NCBI RefSeq assembly: GCF_017874615.1
Contig: NZ_JAGIKV010000025.1
Coordinates: forward strand, 1-64,000
DNA from: Paenibacillus xylanexedens
GTDB taxonomy: Bacteria; Bacillota; Bacilli; Paenibacillales; Paenibacillaceae
Direction of reading: 5' to 3'
DNA: 64,000 nt
Of the stretch, positions 1 through 8,424 are shown piece after piece (the stretch's first letter is position 1; each line of letters opens with the position of its first letter). Both the position numbers and the translations under genes were made by a program. The notes under the pieces were generated by a model. That model did not search any database. It saw nothing but the letters and a program-made list of their open reading frames with translations, and was not told the DNA's origin.

Positions 1-741
1 CTGGTAGAGCAGCGTATCAGTGATCGGCGGGTGCTGAAACTGATTCGGCAATGGTTGAAAGCGGGTTTTGTGGAAGATGATCAGTTCCATAAGACGGAGA
101 TCGGATCACCGCAAGGGGGAGTGATTAGTCCTTTACTGGCGAATATCTACTTGAACTATTTGGACACAATCTGGGAAAAGAAGTTTACAGAAACAGGAAC
201 GCTGGTACGTTACGCCGATGACCTGGTCATCCTGTGTAAAACCAAAGAGCAAGCCCGTAGAGCGATTGATGTCCTAAAGGCAGTACTGGGAAAACTGGAA
301 CTGGAGATTAACAAGGAAAAATCGAAAGTGATCCACCTGTGGGGAGCCGAGGAAGGTTTCGATTTCCTAGGGATGCATCATCGAAAAATCCCGAAGAAGC
401 TGAAAGGCAGCAGAGAAGTCCATGTCCTTCGCAGTTATCCAAGCCGGAAAGCGATGAAGAGAATGAGGGCGCGTGTTAAAGAAGTCACGGAGCCAAGGAG
501 TCGTCTGTATTGGACCATGAATCAGATGATCCAAGAACTCAACCCGAAAATACAGGGTTGGAGGAACTACTACGGGTTCGATGTCTTTGCGACCAAGTTC
601 CTGAACAAAATCGACTGGTATATCCGAAAGCGGTTGACCTTGTATTGGAATAAAAAACGAAACCGAAGTCATAAGCAGAGTCAGTCCCGACAGGCAGCAG
701 CGATGGCTGAACGGGCAGGGCTCAAGAAACTGGCTGGATGA
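1..741 (+). CDS. ltrA: Group II intron reverse transcriptase/maturase (5' truncated by window edge)
   Basis: Multifunctional intron-encoded protein that assists splicing and reverse-transcribes the intron at its target. The frame is open from base 1, so the true start is to the left. The visible part has the RT motif GSPQGGVISPLLANIYL, the catalytic YADDLVIL box, and a downstream maturase (X) domain with GWRNYYGF. A basic tail (NKKRNRSHKQ) follows. No HNH endonuclease motif is visible after the maturase domain, suggesting an endonuclease-less type, though I do not assign a class. The GTG at 31 is internal, not the start. Confidence 0.92.
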   Translation: MVEQRISDRRVLKLIRQWLKAGFVEDDQFHKTEIGSPQGGVISPLLANIYLNYLDTIWEKKFTETGTLVRYADDLVILCKTKEQARRAIDVLKAVLGKLELEINKEKSKVIHLWGAEEGFDFLGMHHRKIPKKLKGSREVHVLRSYPSRKAMKRMRARVKEVTEPRSRLYWTMNQMIQELNPKIQGWRNYYGFDVFATKFLNKIDWYIRKRLTLYWNKKRNRSHKQSQSRQAAAMAERAGLKKLAG

Positions 742-859
742 AGAAAAAAAAAATCCGTAATGCCGCAGGAAGAAGAACATCGGAAAGCCGTATGAGGGAA
801 AACCTCACGTACGGTTTGATGAGGAGGGGCTGGGATTACCCAGCCTCTTACTCTACTAT
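1..859 (+). mobile_element. Group II intron, 3' part (5' end outside window)
   Basis: The maturase reading frame is followed by a typical group II intron tail. Domain V lies at about 784-817: AGCCGTATGAGGG, a GAAAA-type loop, then CCTCACGTACGGTT closing the stem. A domain VI hairpin follows at about 818-859 (GGGCTGGG/CCCAGCC stem, then TCTTACTCTACTAT). The 3' splice boundary is placed near 859 by analogy with introns ending in AY; it could be off by a few bases. The intron sits about 90 bases upstream of the PTS gene start, in the same orientation. Confidence 0.85.
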
Positions 860-870
860 TTTTGCCGTTA

Positions 871-890
871 TTAATGACCAATTGGTTAAT
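871..890. promoter_or_regulatory. Palindrome just upstream of the -35 box, possible operator
   Basis: A perfect 10-base palindrome ACCAATTGGT (877-886) with near-symmetric TTAAT/TTAAT flanks, ending about 9 bases before the TTGACA box. Its position suits a regulator-binding site. The spacing does not match a DasR/NagR dre box, so the cognate regulator is unknown. Confidence 0.35.
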
Positions 891-898
891 GTTTTGCT

Positions 899-927
899 TT
901 GACAAAACGTTGCGTAAAGCTTACCAT
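899..927 (+). promoter_or_regulatory. Candidate sigma-A promoter for the PTS genes
   Basis: TTGACA (899-904), a 17-base spacer and TACCAT (922-927). The predicted transcript start is only about 18 bases before the PTS gene, leaving room for the AAAGGAGAGG ribosome site (937-946). The promoter lies downstream of the intron, so expression would not depend on transcription through it. Confidence 0.55.
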
Positions 928-951
928 CTAGGATAGAAAGGAGAGGTCGCC

Positions 952-2832
952 ATGAATTGGCTCGGATCCTTGCAGCAGCTCGGACGAGCGGTAATGCTGC
1001 CTACAATGGTCCTGCCCGCCGCCGCAATTTTGCTCAGTGTTGGCAGTCTGCCTTGGGACGCCTGGGGATTGGGTATTGTCGGTGAAGTGTCTACTGTGGC
1101 CGGACACGGTATTTTTTATTTCTTACCGTATTTGTTCGCTGTCGGTGTAGCACTGGGACTCTCCAACCAGGCCGGACAAGCGGGACTTGCTGCTCTGGCT
1201 GGTATCGTGATATATGATCAGGTGACTCGGAACTTCGGGGATGGCACCGTTCAGCCCGCTTCCTTAATCGGAATCATACTCGGCGCGCTTGCCGGTGGGA
1301 TGCATAATCGGTTTAAAAGCATTAAACTGCCTGAAATTTTACAATTTTTTGGAGGTTCAAGGTTTGTTTTGCTCATCGTCGGACTCTGTTCGGCATTGTT
1401 CTCCTGTTTTATGTTATGGCTCGCTCCGATCCTACAGCATGGATTGAACGGCATTGCTACTTGGGAATACAGTCTCGGGGGTTTTGGACTGTTCATTTAC
1501 GGGGTGTTATACAGGGTGCTGGTCGCTTTCGGGCTTCATCACCTGCTTAATAATGTGTTTTGGTTCCAGTTAGGGACGTTTGAGACGCCTGATGGTAACA
1601 TTGTGCAAGGGGATTTGCCCCGATTTTTTGCAGGTGATCCAACAGCAGGATTCTTTATGGCGGGTTTGTTTCCCATCATGATGTTTGCCATTCCGGCGAT
1701 AGCCTTTGCTATTATTCAGGAAGCCAGGGAAGATCTGAAACCAAAAATCAAGAAAACTTTTCTGACATCGGCACTCGTTTGTTTTCTAACCGGGGTCTCG
1801 GAACAGATTGAGTTTGCTTTTTTGTTCGCGGCACCTTATCTGTTCATCGTGCATGCAGTGATGTCCGGCGTTGCCATGTGGATTAGTTACTGGCTCGATA
1901 TCCGGCATGGATTTTCTTACTCCGCAGGTATTATTGATTACATACTCAATTTCCATCTATCGGAGAATGCTTGGAAGCTCATTCCGATTGGCATACTATA
2001 TGGGCTGGTTTACTACTTCCTGTTCCGATGGGCGATTCGTACGTTCAAGATTCCAACACCAGGACGTGAAGAGGGCTCCATGCTGGAAGATTGGGTAGGT
2101 AACATTCCTTATCAGGCACCTTTAATCCTCGAAGCATTGGGTGGGAAGAGTAACATTGTACAGGTTGAAGCATGTATTACACGTCTTCGCCTGACTGTGC
2201 ATGATGACCGCCTGATCGACACGGGTGCCATGAAGAGTATGGGGTCCGCCGGACTGATCAAGCTGGGTGGCGGTAACGTACAGGTGGTATTCGGGACCTA
2301 CTCGGAATTGATTCGGGAAGAAATCGCGAAGCTGCTGGAAAGAGATCTGCAACAGGTACTGTTCTGTGCCCCCGTTCAGGGCAAAATGCTCCCGATTGAA
2401 GAGGTGCCAGATCAGATCTTTGCAGCCAAGCTTGTCGGTGATGGTGTAGCCTTTGTACCGGAAAAGGGAGAGCTGGTCTCACCCGTGTACGGAACGATTA
2501 TGCACATGTACCCGACCATGCATGCCTTGGGTATTTCTACCCGTGAAGGGCTTGAGGTGTTACTGCATATCGGCATCGATACCTCTCAGTTGAAAGGCCA
2601 TTTTGAAGCTTTTGTTCAGGAGGGCGATACGGTGGAGCCAGGGCAGTTGTTGATCAAATTTGATCTGGCAGTACTTCGCGATCAAGCGGCGTCACTGACA
2701 ACACCCATGGTAATTACGAATCCGGATCGTATAAAATCATGGAGTTTTGCTCCATTTAAGCAAGTTAAGAAAGGTCAGGCATCCGTTATGTCCGTGGTGC
2801 TCTATGACAGGAACGTTGGAGGGGTAGAATGA
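952..2832 (+). CDS. nagE: PTS enzyme IICBA, N-acetylglucosamine type
   Basis: Membrane sugar transporter that phosphorylates its substrate during uptake, using phosphate passed from HPr. Order: an EIIC membrane domain (residues about 1-370), EIIB with phosphocysteine Cys408 (VEACITRLR), and EIIA with phospho-histidine His539 (LLHIGIDT). The 626 residues are the usual length for a fused IICBA. The EIIC stretches FGLHHLLNNVFWFQLG and PTAGFFMAGLFPIMMF resemble NagE/NagP more than glucose PtsG, hence the GlcNAc assignment; glucose or glucosamine cannot be excluded. SD AAAGGAGAGG precedes the ATG. It overlaps ptsI by four bases (ATGA), implying translational coupling. Confidence 0.88.
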   Translation: MNWLGSLQQLGRAVMLPTMVLPAAAILLSVGSLPWDAWGLGIVGEVSTVAGHGIFYFLPYLFAVGVALGLSNQAGQAGLAALAGIVIYDQVTRNFGDGTVQPASLIGIILGALAGGMHNRFKSIKLPEILQFFGGSRFVLLIVGLCSALFSCFMLWLAPILQHGLNGIATWEYSLGGFGLFIYGVLYRVLVAFGLHHLLNNVFWFQLGTFETPDGNIVQGDLPRFFAGDPTAGFFMAGLFPIMMFAIPAIAFAIIQEAREDLKPKIKKTFLTSALVCFLTGVSEQIEFAFLFAAPYLFIVHAVMSGVAMWISYWLDIRHGFSYSAGIIDYILNFHLSENAWKLIPIGILYGLVYYFLFRWAIRTFKIPTPGREEGSMLEDWVGNIPYQAPLILEALGGKSNIVQVEACITRLRLTVHDDRLIDTGAMKSMGSAGLIKLGGGNVQVVFGTYSELIREEIAKLLERDLQQVLFCAPVQGKMLPIEEVPDQIFAAKLVGDGVAFVPEKGELVSPVYGTIMHMYPTMHALGISTREGLEVLLHIGIDTSQLKGHFEAFVQEGDTVEPGQLLIKFDLAVLRDQAASLTTPMVITNPDRIKSWSFAPFKQVKKGQASVMSVVLYDRNVGGVE

Positions 2833-4589
2833 AGATACAAGGCATCAACGCAGCTGCAGGCATAGCCATCGGCAAAGCATTTGTCCTGCCCAGTTGGGAA
2901 TGGGATCTGCCGGATCAGAAGATGGATTCGGTGGATCTCGCCCAAGAGTTCGAACGGCTGTATGAGGGCATACGGACATCAAAGGATGAGATCGAATATA
3001 TCAAAAATGAGTTCAAGGAAGTCGTTGGTCCAGAGGAGTCCAGTATCTTTGATGCACATCTGGCAATCCTGGAAGATCCGGTATTCATGAACGAGATTCG
3101 CGGCATTATCGAGCGTCAATATAAGGCAGCAGAAGTGGCGGTCAAAGAAGCCATTGATCACTTTGTCACAATGTTTGACTTGCTGGAAGACGAGTATATG
3201 AAGGAGCGGGCCATTGACATCAAGGATGTGGGTAACCGTCTGCTTAAGCATTTGCTTGGTGTACCGGAGATTACACTTCCTTCGGATACCCAGCCGTATG
3301 TACTCGTTGCCAAAGAACTGTCGCCATCTCAACTGGCGCATCTGAATCCCACCCATGTACTAGGTATTGTAACCTTGATTGGCGGGAAAACATCACATTC
3401 CGCGATTATGGCTCGTGCCCTTGGCATTCCTCTCGTTTCCGGTCTGGAAGCGAGTCTTGGCATGCCGGTAGAGACAGGGGATATGCTTGTGGTGGATGGT
3501 GACAATGGCTTGGTATTTACGGACCCGGATCGCAAGACGATTGAACGGTATACGATGCTTCGCAGCAAGCAGCTGAAGAAAAAGGAACAACTTCAAGTCC
3601 TTGCTACCGTGGATGCTGTAACCAAAGATGGGGCCGTTTTGCACTTGGCTTCCAATATCAGTTCGGTGAAGGAATTGGACCTTGCTTTGAAACAAGGAGC
3701 CAAAGGTGTGGGCTTGTTCCGAACAGAGTTTTTGTATATGGACAGGGCTACGTTCCCGGGTGAGCAAGAACAGTATGAGGTGTACCGTCTTGTGGCAGAG
3801 AAAACAGTAGGACAATCCGTTGTTATTCGTACACTGGATATCGGTGGTGACAAGCAACTCGATTACTTTGAACTGCCGGAGGAAGACAATCCGTTTCTGG
3901 GTTACCGAGCTATTCGGATTAGTCTCGACCGCAAGGATCTGTTCAAAACACAGCTTACAGCCATTCTGCGTGCCAGCGCTGCCGGAAATGTCAAAATCAT
4001 GTACCCGATGATCTCTTCGGTGGAAGAACTTCAGCAGGCCAATGAGATTCTTCGTGAGGCGATGTCCGATCTGGACGAGCGGGGATTATCATACGACCCT
4101 CACATTCAGGTGGGAATTATGATTGAAGTTCCTGCAGCGGTGATGATTGCTGATCTGCTCGCAGAGGAAGCTGATTTCTTCAGTATTGGTACGAACGACC
4201 TGGTCCAATATGTACTGGCAGTAGATCGAATGAATGAGCAGATTGCTCATATGTATCACCCCTATCATCCGGCTGTTCTGCGGATGCTTCGTGCGACAGC
4301 AGATGCGGCTCATACGGCTGGAATTGATGTCAGTGTGTGCGGAGAGATGGCAGGGGACGAGCGTGCCATTCCGCTTTGGTTGGAGCTTGGCATTCGCCAC
4401 TTGAGTATGTCTCCACAATCCCTGTTACGTGTGAAGCACAGAGTGCTGAACACAACAGCATCGGCTGCCAAAGAAGAAGCGCGAAAGTGCTTCACCCTTC
4501 GGACCAGCGGAGATATTGAGGAGCGACTGCAAGTCTTTAATGACTCTACGGGAAGTCCGGATGAACAAAGTGGTTCGAACGCATCGTGA
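2829..4589 (+). CDS. ptsI: PTS enzyme I (phosphoenolpyruvate-protein phosphotransferase)
   Basis: Cytoplasmic first enzyme of the PTS: it autophosphorylates from PEP and passes the phosphate to HPr. It has 586 residues, the normal length. The N-terminal HPr-binding and swivel domains contain the phospho-histidine His190 in GGKTSHSAIMARA. The C-terminal PEP-binding barrel shows GLFRTEFLYMDR, VKIMYPMIS, FFSIGTNDLVQY and VCGEMAGD. The start overlaps the transporter stop. No ptsH lies beside it, unlike many Firmicute pts operons, so HPr must be encoded elsewhere. The C-terminus extends a little past the usual end with a Ser/Gly-rich tail. Confidence 0.95.
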   Translation: MKIQGINAAAGIAIGKAFVLPSWEWDLPDQKMDSVDLAQEFERLYEGIRTSKDEIEYIKNEFKEVVGPEESSIFDAHLAILEDPVFMNEIRGIIERQYKAAEVAVKEAIDHFVTMFDLLEDEYMKERAIDIKDVGNRLLKHLLGVPEITLPSDTQPYVLVAKELSPSQLAHLNPTHVLGIVTLIGGKTSHSAIMARALGIPLVSGLEASLGMPVETGDMLVVDGDNGLVFTDPDRKTIERYTMLRSKQLKKKEQLQVLATVDAVTKDGAVLHLASNISSVKELDLALKQGAKGVGLFRTEFLYMDRATFPGEQEQYEVYRLVAEKTVGQSVVIRTLDIGGDKQLDYFELPEEDNPFLGYRAIRISLDRKDLFKTQLTAILRASAAGNVKIMYPMISSVEELQQANEILREAMSDLDERGLSYDPHIQVGIMIEVPAAVMIADLLAEEADFFSIGTNDLVQYVLAVDRMNEQIAHMYHPYHPAVLRMLRATADAAHTAGIDVSVCGEMAGDERAIPLWLELGIRHLSMSPQSLLRVKHRVLNTTASAAKEEARKCFTLRTSGDIEERLQVFNDSTGSPDEQSGSNAS

Positions 4590-4668
4590 TTAGGGAAACT
4601 GGATATAAATACCTTTAAGTTAATATATTTACATTTGTGATAATTATTTAAGAAAAACTTGTTATATA

Positions 4669-4710
4669 AAACAACCCCACTGTGCATGAGAGCACAATGG
4701 GGTTGTTTTT
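4669..4710. terminator. Bidirectional intrinsic terminator between ptsI and the PfpI gene
   Basis: A long stem (ACAACCCCACTGTGC 4671-4685 with GCACAATGGGGTTGT 4692-4706) has a 6-base loop, T-tract to the right and A-rich run to the left. It can end transcripts from both converging genes. Confidence 0.9.
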
Positions 4711-5233
4711 ACTTGTCAGCGAGTGCATCACAGAATGCCTTGCCATAAGGTGGAAGGTCAGGCGGACGACGTGCTGAGATGATATGTCCATCAACAACAA
4801 CCGCTTCATCTTTCCAGATAGCACCTGCATTTTCCATGTCATCCCGAATGCCTGGTGTAGAGGTTACTGTAACCCCGTCCAGAATTTTGGCAGAAATCAG
4901 CACCCAGCCCGCATGACAGATCTGTCCAATCGGTTTCCGGTCTGCATTCATTTCCTTCACAAGCTCCAGTACTTTGGGATAACGACGCAGCTTGTCTGGC
5001 GCCCAGCCGCCTGGCACGAGAATGCCATCGTAATCTGCACTGTCGAGTTCATCGAAACTGTATTCGGCTTCAACAGGCACACCGTATTTGCCAATATAGG
5101 TTTTTCCTTTTTTCTCTCCAGCAAGATGCACTTCTGCACCTTCTTCACGAACCCGATGTACAGGGTACCACAATTCTAAATCCTCGAATTCTTCATCGAC
5201 CAGAGCGATGACTTTTTTACCAGTTAATCTCAT
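4709..5233 (-). CDS. DJ-1/PfpI family protein (class I glutamine amidotransferase-like fold)
   Basis: A 174-residue single-domain protein of the PfpI/YhbO/DJ-1 group, whose members are reported as stress-related deglycases, chaperones or proteases; the activity here is not determinable. The nucleophile elbow is GQICHAGW (Cys followed by His) and the N-terminal strand is KKVIALVDEEFEDLE with the conserved acidic Glu. An ATG six bases upstream (5239) sits only about two bases from the AGGAGAG ribosome site. The ATG at 5233 has about eight bases of spacing and is preferred. It converges on ptsI and shares its terminator. Confidence 0.85.
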   Translation of the reverse strand: MRLTGKKVIALVDEEFEDLELWYPVHRVREEGAEVHLAGEKKGKTYIGKYGVPVEAEYSFDELDSADYDGILVPGGWAPDKLRRYPKVLELVKEMNADRKPIGQICHAGWVLISAKILDGVTVTSTPGIRDDMENAGAIWKDEAVVVDGHIISARRPPDLPPYGKAFCDALADK

Positions 5234-5473
5234 GTCCATCTCTCCTTTTTGCGGTGATTAGGGATGTTGCGTCTTTAATTGTAACAGATTCTCCAAGGGA
5301 CTTCATGGAAGTGCATATTCAGTTTGGAGGAAGCGATTACAAGTCAGTGACTGCCTGCATTCGACAACCTTCATCTGGAGGGAGTGGTAATTTGTGCAAC
5401 CTTTCGTTTATAGCAGGATTTGAGCCGAAATAGGTCGAATGGTACTTATATAGAGTATAGAACGAATGAGGTG

Positions 5474-5923
5474 ATGGTGGTGCGCAAGTCGTGCAGATGT
5501 GGACATGTAATGGAGTTGGAATTAAGAACAGTGGTATACGCCAAAAAAGTGGAGATTCGAAACGTACCCGTATTTGCGTGTACAGACTGTGTATCATACG
5601 AAGTGCTTCCGCCGGTCAAGCCGGACTTAACAGAATGCATAAACACATTGGGTGAACAGCCCGTGAAGCAAGACGTATCTTTTGGTGAACGTAATGAATT
5701 GGCAGACCTGTTTCATGAGCTACTGCTGGCCTGGCCGGATGCGACTGATCGGGAGATGGAATATCGAATGCAGCAAGCAGTGGAGGAGCGTATCAATCTG
5801 CTGCTTGACATTATGGGTTACGCAACGAAGTCTGGTGATGCAGCGTGGATTGAGACCACGGAGCGTAGATTAAGTCAATTATCCGGATTTGTGTGGCAGG
5901 AGTACTTCTCAAATGCTGTCTAA
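5474..5923 (+). CDS. Uncharacterised protein with N-terminal YgiT/MqsA-type zinc ribbon
   Basis: About 149 residues. The N-terminus has CRCGHVMELEL then VFACTDCVSYEVLP, a CxC/CxxC metal-binding ribbon of the kind found in YgiT-type domains. The remainder is acidic and probably helical with no recognised domain, and no toxin partner is adjacent. Start choice is uncertain: GAGGTG (5468-5473) abuts the ATG at 5474 but is well spaced for the GTG at 5480, and the frame stays open upstream to a TTG at 5420. Function unknown. Confidence 0.6.
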   Translation: MVVRKSCRCGHVMELELRTVVYAKKVEIRNVPVFACTDCVSYEVLPPVKPDLTECINTLGEQPVKQDVSFGERNELADLFHELLLAWPDATDREMEYRMQQAVEERINLLLDIMGYATKSGDAAWIETTERRLSQLSGFVWQEYFSNAV

Positions 5924-6045
5924 TTTTGACGTGTAAAATGCTTGTTTTCATGAAAATTGGCTTTTTCGCTCACTTTTTGTTAAGATATCGAAGAGTGAAA
6001 ACGCTCAACATAGCGGTATTCTTGGTAAAGGGGGATGTATATCTA

Positions 6046-6393
6046 ATGGCTGACATGACTAAAATGACAAGTATTGAACAGCTAAACTCCGCAGTGGAGG
6101 CTACCAAGGATCAACCCTTGCTCCTGTTTAAGCACAGCACGCGCTGTCCGATCAGCTCGAACGCTTATCAGGAGATGAACGATTATTTGCTTAACAATGC
6201 CAATGAACAAGTGAAATATGGCATTATCTATGTTGTGGAAGATCGCCCGGTATCGAATGAAGCAGCAGACAAGCTGGGTGTTAAGCACGAATCTCCACAG
6301 GCAATCCTGATCAAAAAGGGAATTCCTGTATGGCATACTTCCCATTCAGATATTACTAGCGCCACACTTACGAATGTTTTGAGTGAGTCCTAA
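6046..6393 (+). CDS. brxC: Bacilliredoxin, BrxC/YtxJ family
   Basis: A 115-residue thioredoxin-fold protein. The B. subtilis homologue removes bacillithiol from S-bacillithiolated proteins after oxidative stress. The active-site segment is HSTRCPISSNA with Cys34 in a monothiol CPIS context, and the C-terminal half keeps the ESPQAILIKKG strand. The frame is open further upstream, but the AAAGGGGGA ribosome site (6027-6035) selects the ATG at 6046. It lies directly before ccpA; ytxJ and ccpA are also neighbours in Bacillus. Confidence 0.88.
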   Translation: MADMTKMTSIEQLNSAVEATKDQPLLLFKHSTRCPISSNAYQEMNDYLLNNANEQVKYGIIYVVEDRPVSNEAADKLGVKHESPQAILIKKGIPVWHTSHSDITSATLTNVLSES

Positions 6394-6405
6394 AGCCTAT
6401 TTTAA

Positions 6406-6434
6406 TTGATTAATGCAAAAATTTGTCGTAATAT
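6406..6434 (+). promoter_or_regulatory. Candidate sigma-A promoter for ccpA
   Basis: TTGATT (6406-6411), a 17-base spacer, then TAATAT (6429-6434), in the gap between the bacilliredoxin gene and ccpA. No terminator was seen before it, so read-through could add to expression. Confidence 0.55.
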
Positions 6435-6485
6435 AAATCTTAATGAAAATGGTATGAAAATTTACTGGTAATGGAGAGAAGTACT

Positions 6486-7499
6486 GTGACGGTAACCATT
6501 TATGATGTGGCACGTGAAGCTGGAGTGTCTATGGCAACGGTATCACGGGTAGTTAATAATAACCCTAATGTCAAACCGCAAACGCGGAAAAAAGTATATG
6601 AAGCCATCGAACGGTTGGGATATCGTCCGAATGCGGTAGCCAGAGGTCTGGCAAGCAAGAAGACAACCACGGTCGGGGTCGTTATTCCAGATATTTCGAA
6701 TTCAACCTTCGCGGAGATTGCCCGCGGAATTGAAGATATTGCGAATATGTATCACTACAATATTATTTTGTGTAATGCAGATAAGAAGAAAGAAAAAGAA
6801 ATTCGAGTTATTAACACCTTGCTCGAAAAACAAGTAGACGGACTGCTCTTCATGGGCGGAACAGTAACGGATGAACACATTCAGGCGTTCCAATCTGCGG
6901 CTGTGCCGATCGTACTTTGTGCAACGAGTGATGAGAAGGGCTCATTCCCTTCTGTGGATATTGACCATGAGGCGGCTGCGTTTGACGCCGTAAACACCTT
7001 GATTCGTCATGGACACAAGGAAATTGCGATGATCAGTGGAACACTGCAAGATCCGGCGAATGGATATGCCCGTTTCCAAGGATACAAAAAAGCACTGGAA
7101 GCAGCGGGGATTGAATACCAGGAGGATCTTGTTCGAATCGGTAACTATCGATATGAATCCGGTGTGGAAGCAATGAAATATTTCCTTGGACTCAAGAAAA
7201 AACCATCAGCTATCTTTGCTGCTACAGATGAAATGGCCATTGGTGCCATTCACAGCATTCAGGATGACGGTCTGAAAGTACCGGATGACTTCTCCATTAT
7301 TAGTGTGGATAACATCCGTATGGCTTCCATGGTGCGTCCTCAGTTGACAACAGTGGCTCAGCCAATGTACGACCTTGGCGCAGTAGCTATGCGTTTGCTG
7401 ACCAAGTTGATGAAGAAAGAAAATGTGGAGAACCCACGGGTTATATTGCCGCATGAAACGATTCTTCGTCTGTCTGTAAGTCACGCAGATGTAGTTTAA
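6486..7499 (+). CDS. ccpA: Catabolite control protein A, LacI family
   Basis: DNA-binding master regulator of carbon catabolite control; with HPr-Ser-P or Crh-P as co-repressor it binds cre boxes. It has 337 residues. The N-terminal LacI helix-turn-helix is TIYDVAREAGVSMATVSRVV, the hinge helix contains RPNAVARGLASKK, and a periplasmic-binding-protein-like core follows. GTG at 6486 is chosen because GGAGAG (6473-6478) lies 7 bases upstream; an in-frame ATG at 6471 would overlap that site. A probable target (cre at 9235) lies 1.7 kb downstream before acsA. A hairpin terminator follows. Confidence 0.95.
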   Translation: MTVTIYDVAREAGVSMATVSRVVNNNPNVKPQTRKKVYEAIERLGYRPNAVARGLASKKTTTVGVVIPDISNSTFAEIARGIEDIANMYHYNIILCNADKKKEKEIRVINTLLEKQVDGLLFMGGTVTDEHIQAFQSAAVPIVLCATSDEKGSFPSVDIDHEAAAFDAVNTLIRHGHKEIAMISGTLQDPANGYARFQGYKKALEAAGIEYQEDLVRIGNYRYESGVEAMKYFLGLKKKPSAIFAATDEMAIGAIHSIQDDGLKVPDDFSIISVDNIRMASMVRPQLTTVAQPMYDLGAVAMRLLTKLMKKENVENPRVILPHETILRLSVSHADVV

Positions 7500-7553
7500 T
7501 CGGGATTATATACAGTAAGGGAGAAGTCATTCTCTCTACATAGTGGATATGCG

Positions 7554-7576
7554 AAAGCTCCGGAGACGGAGCTTTT
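7554..7576 (+). terminator. Intrinsic terminator after ccpA
   Basis: A 9-base stem (AAAGCTCCG/CGGAGCTTT) with GAGA tetraloop and a short T-run, just before the mtnN ribosome site. Confidence 0.75.
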
Positions 7577-7618
7577 GTGCTGAATGAGGTTAAAAGTGAA
7601 AACAGGAGGTATCGGAAG

Positions 7619-8314
7619 ATGCGTGAAACGATTGGGATTATCGGAGCGATGGATGAAGAAGTCGAGCTTTTGCTGGCAGGTATGAAGCAGCTTGAGACGG
7701 TCAAACAAACCGGGATTACATACGTTGCAGGCGAGTGGCTGGGCAAGCAAATTGTCGTGTGCAAATCCGGCGTAGGTAAAGTAAATGCAGCGGTTACGAC
7801 GCAGATCTTGATTGATCGTTTTCAGGTTAATCGGATTATCTTCACAGGTGTTGCGGGTGCAGTTAACCCGGAGCTGAACATCGGAGATATGGTTATATCG
7901 TCTGTATGTGTTCAGCACGACATGGATGTAACGCCACTGGGGTTCGCACGCGGGGTTATTCCTTACCAGGAGACATCTGCATTTCCTGCCGAGGCTTCGC
8001 TTATTACACTGGCTGAAGAAGCGTGTAAAGCGCAGGGAGCCCATTACCTGATCGGTAAAGTGTTATCTGGAGACCAATTTATTGCGAATAAAGATACGGT
8101 TAACATGTTATATACCGAAATGGACGGTGCATGTGCTGAGATGGAAGGGGCAGCAGTTGCTCAGGTCTGTTACATGAATCGAGTACCATTTGTTGTCCTG
8201 CGTGGGATGTCAGATAAAGCGGATGGTTCGGCGCATGTTAACTTTGCTGAATTTACCGTGGAATCTTCTCAGCGTTCACATCGCATTGTGGAGCATATGT
8301 TAGAAAATATGTAA
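7619..8314 (+). CDS. mtnN: 5'-methylthioadenosine/S-adenosylhomocysteine nucleosidase
   Basis: Cytosolic enzyme that hydrolyses MTA and SAH to adenine plus the thioribose or homocysteine product, serving methionine salvage and the activated-methyl cycle. It has 231 residues, as usual. It starts with the family signature IGIIGAMDEEVELLL. GVGKVNAAVTTQILID and FTGVAGAV form the base-binding core, and the catalytic Asp lies in VLRGMSDKAD. The AGGAGGT site (7604-7610) fixes the ATG at 7619 over the in-frame codons upstream. It stands alone between two terminators. Confidence 0.94.
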   Translation: MRETIGIIGAMDEEVELLLAGMKQLETVKQTGITYVAGEWLGKQIVVCKSGVGKVNAAVTTQILIDRFQVNRIIFTGVAGAVNPELNIGDMVISSVCVQHDMDVTPLGFARGVIPYQETSAFPAEASLITLAEEACKAQGAHYLIGKVLSGDQFIANKDTVNMLYTEMDGACAEMEGAAVAQVCYMNRVPFVVLRGMSDKADGSAHVNFAEFTVESSQRSHRIVEHMLENM

Positions 8315-8328
8315 TGGCAGTAACTTGA

Positions 8329-8391
8329 AAAACCGCCTTTCGATTAGCTGTTCCATGAAGTATGGAGCAACGCTGCTGGAGGCGGTTTTTG
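8329..8391. terminator. Terminator between mtnN and acuA
   Basis: A long hairpin closed by AAACCGCCT/AGGCGGTTT with an inner stem (TTCCAT/ATGGAG) and T-tract to the right; A-rich left side lets it serve converging acuA as well. Confidence 0.8.
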
Positions 8392-8424
8392 TTATGTATA
8401 TCGTTTTTCGAATAGATCATCGAA

